Below are positions 6,758 through 7,975 of a DNA stretch of 7,975 nucleotides, one piece after another. The stretch is taken from positions 19,821 through 27,795 of the forward strand of contig DHYU01000042.1 of the NCBI GenBank assembly GCA_002415485.1. Direction: 5' to 3'. The DNA is from Proteobacteria bacterium UBA5122. GTDB lineage: Bacteria > Pseudomonadota > Gammaproteobacteria > Tenderiales > Tenderiaceae. How positions within the stretch are numbered: position 1 is the first letter of the stretch; every line of letters starts with the position of its first letter. The notes below the pieces were generated by a model, which saw nothing but the letters and a program-made list of their open reading frames with translations, ran no database searches and had not been told where the DNA came from. The position numbers and the translations under genes are program-made.

Positions 6758-7975
6758 TTATGGTTCTACACGATTGAACTGCAAACTTCCGTCCAACGTC
6801 ATGACATCACCATTGATTGAGATAGGCATGCTGCTACCCGTACAGGCAGGCGGATTCGAATGCGACATCCCCCACTCACCATTGGTATCCACCACAGGGC
6901 ATGTGGAGGTCAGCGTACCATTGGCGAAGGTATAGGTGCCGCGCTCCATGCCGTTAGTCCCATTGACATCCGTATTACCGTCTTCAACATGGTAATAAGT
7001 ACCATCGGCCATAAATGTCAGCATGATGCGCGTACTTCCCTGCCTGGCTCGCCAGCTACCGATAATATTGGCCGCACCCATTACACGGGTGAAATCCACC
7101 CCACCTAGACTCAAGGTATCTCCGCTCACGGCCACGCTCACGTTACTACCAGAACACGTCGGTGGATTAGCGTGTGACAAGCCCCACTCACCATTGGTAT
7201 CCACCACAGGACATGTGGAGGTCAGCGTACCATTGGCGAAGGTATACGTGCCCCGCTCCATGCCATCGCTACCGTTGACATCCAGAGTACCGTCTTCCAC
7301 ATGGTAATACGTGCCATCCTCGGCAAACACGATAAGAATGTGCGAACCACCCGACACCAATTTCCAGGAACCTAATAAGGCGCCCGCCTGCTGCCCCCAG
7401 GCATTCCACACACTGTCATTCGCAGCCTTGTTCAACATTTGCTCTGCGGCATATGTCGCGCCGACCGGGTAAAAGTCCCCCTTGCGCACGTACCCCTTGT
7501 GAACGGAAAACACCCGAATGCTGTCTCCGGTATAGGCTTGCCAGACCAGCGGTGGCACAACCCTGATCATCTCCACGCCAGAGACAGTGATTTTGCTCCA
7601 GCTACTCGCCAGATATTGATTGCCTTTATAAAAACCAGCAACGCCACTGCCATCGGCCAGATCGCCCGCCAGACGCATGATCACCCCACCCCCCATACCG
7701 GTGTAATTGCCTACGGCTGTGGAGAGGTTCGTACCCTTGGCATACAACATTTCGCTCAGGCTCGTCGCAGGCCCTGAGGCGCCACCACCATACACCACGT
7801 TACAGTTACCCTGATAAGTATTGATATCTCCATTATCACTACAGGTCACACCCGTCACGGCATCCGTCTGCCACAGCTGGTATAGGTTATCCAGCACAGT
7901 GGTGTGGGCGTTATACAGAATGGAATTCGGTGCAAAGACCTTCGCTGCCGGCATGCCTGGGGCATAGCCCTGCCA
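6758..7975 (-). CDS. Secreted-type protein with two C-terminal tandem repeats, function unknown (5' end outside window)
   Basis: The frame is open to the right edge (405 residues visible, beginning WQGYAPGMP), so the ATG at 7954 is probably internal and the true start lies outside. I cannot name the family. The first ~195 visible residues are Gly-, Tyr- and Asn-rich with one possible Cys pair (45 and 58). Two ~100-residue repeats follow (200-298 and 304-403). Each begins with L/I-x-GSW and contains DGTYYHVEDG, GMERGTYTFANGTLTSTC and DTNGEWG, then NPPxC, and ends in alternating beta-like residues (F-x-R-V). Each has two Cys 19 residues apart, which fits a disulfide and hence an exported location. 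A lipocalin-like or other small beta-barrel fold is a guess from the strand pattern. Any signal peptide would be off the window. The gene ends in a strong terminator and is not part of the pst operon. Confidence 0.8.
   Translation of the reverse strand, partial: WQGYAPGMPAAKVFAPNSILYNAHTTVLDNLYQLWQTDAVTGVTCSDNGDINTYQGNCNVVYGGGASGPATSLSEMLYAKGTNLSTAVGNYTGMGGGVIMRLAGDLADGSGVAGFYKGNQYLASSWSKITVSGVEMIRVVPPLVWQAYTGDSIRVFSVHKGYVRKGDFYPVGATYAAEQMLNKAANDSVWNAWGQQAGALLGSWKLVSGGSHILIVFAEDGTYYHVEDGTLDVNGSDGMERGTYTFANGTLTSTCPVVDTNGEWGLSHANPPTCSGSNVSVAVSGDTLSLGGVDFTRVMGAANIIGSWRARQGSTRIMLTFMADGTYYHVEDGNTDVNGTNGMERGTYTFANGTLTSTCPVVDTNGEWGMSHSNPPACTGSSMPISINGDVMTLDGSLQFNRVEP
6767..7066 (-). repeat. C-terminal beta-rich repeat, copy 2
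   Basis: This encodes visible residues 304-403, from IIGSW to FNRV. It is offset by exactly 312 bases (104 residues) from copy 1. A core of 28 residues (342-369) is identical to the other copy, and in DNA 6871-6952 differs from 7183-7264 at only 3 of 82 bases, all silent. The rest of the repeat is clearly diverged. Confidence 0.9.
7082..7378 (-). repeat. C-terminal beta-rich repeat, copy 1
   Basis: This encodes visible residues 200-298, from LLGSW to FTRV. The 28-residue core at 238-265 is identical to copy 2. Cys255 and Cys274 match Cys359 and Cys378 of the second copy. Confidence 0.9.

Noticed and set aside
7954..7954. ATG at 7954 as the true start of the repeat-containing gene
   Set aside because: The frame stays open to the window edge, no signal peptide follows this ATG despite the exported-protein features, and no good ribosome site precedes it.

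Overview
The window is an ordinary chromosomal stretch of a Gram-negative bacterium, most likely a gammaproteobacterium. The grounds are a DUF1853-type protein (a family I know mainly from that class), two lipobox signal peptides, a PstSCAB phosphate transporter and a c-type di-heme lipoprotein. Every gene I can support lies on the minus strand, so transcription runs from high to low coordinates. There is no sign of phage, insertion sequence, CRISPR array, tRNA or rRNA.

In order of transcription: (1) 7975-6758 is the 3' part of a secreted-looking, cysteine-paired protein of unknown function, ending in two tandem ~100-residue beta-rich repeats and closed by a strong intrinsic terminator. (2) 6757-6470 is a 288-base intergenic region holding that terminator and a candidate sigma70-type promoter. 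(3) 6469-3165 is pstS-pstC-pstA-pstB, a high-affinity phosphate ABC importer. The pstC/pstA and pstA/pstB pairs each overlap by 11 bases, and pstS/pstC are 3 bases apart. No phoU, phoB or phoR follows. (4) 3130-2183 is a DUF1853 protein that starts at TTG behind a perfect AGGAGG, 34 bases after pstB. (5) 2164-1202 is an uncharacterised acidic lipoprotein 18 bases further on. (6) After a 90-base gap with a weak candidate promoter, 1111-1 is a di-heme c-type cytochrome lipoprotein of the RoxA/cytochrome-c-peroxidase-like type, cut off by the window edge just after its second heme motif.

Functionally, PstS captures phosphate in the periplasm, PstC and PstA form the channel and PstB supplies ATP hydrolysis. 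Short gaps with no visible terminator suggest that the DUF1853 and acidic lipoprotein genes are transcribed with pst, but nothing in their sequences ties them to phosphate. The cytochrome is probably a separate unit. The pst block also differs in word use from its flanks: CGATCG occurs eight times inside it and not at all elsewhere in the window.

I do not see a clear, wholly new system. The best leads are the nuclease-like residue pattern in the DUF1853 protein and its placement behind pst, the unassigned lipoprotein, the recently duplicated or homogenised repeats at the right edge, and the lipid-anchored RoxA-like cytochrome.
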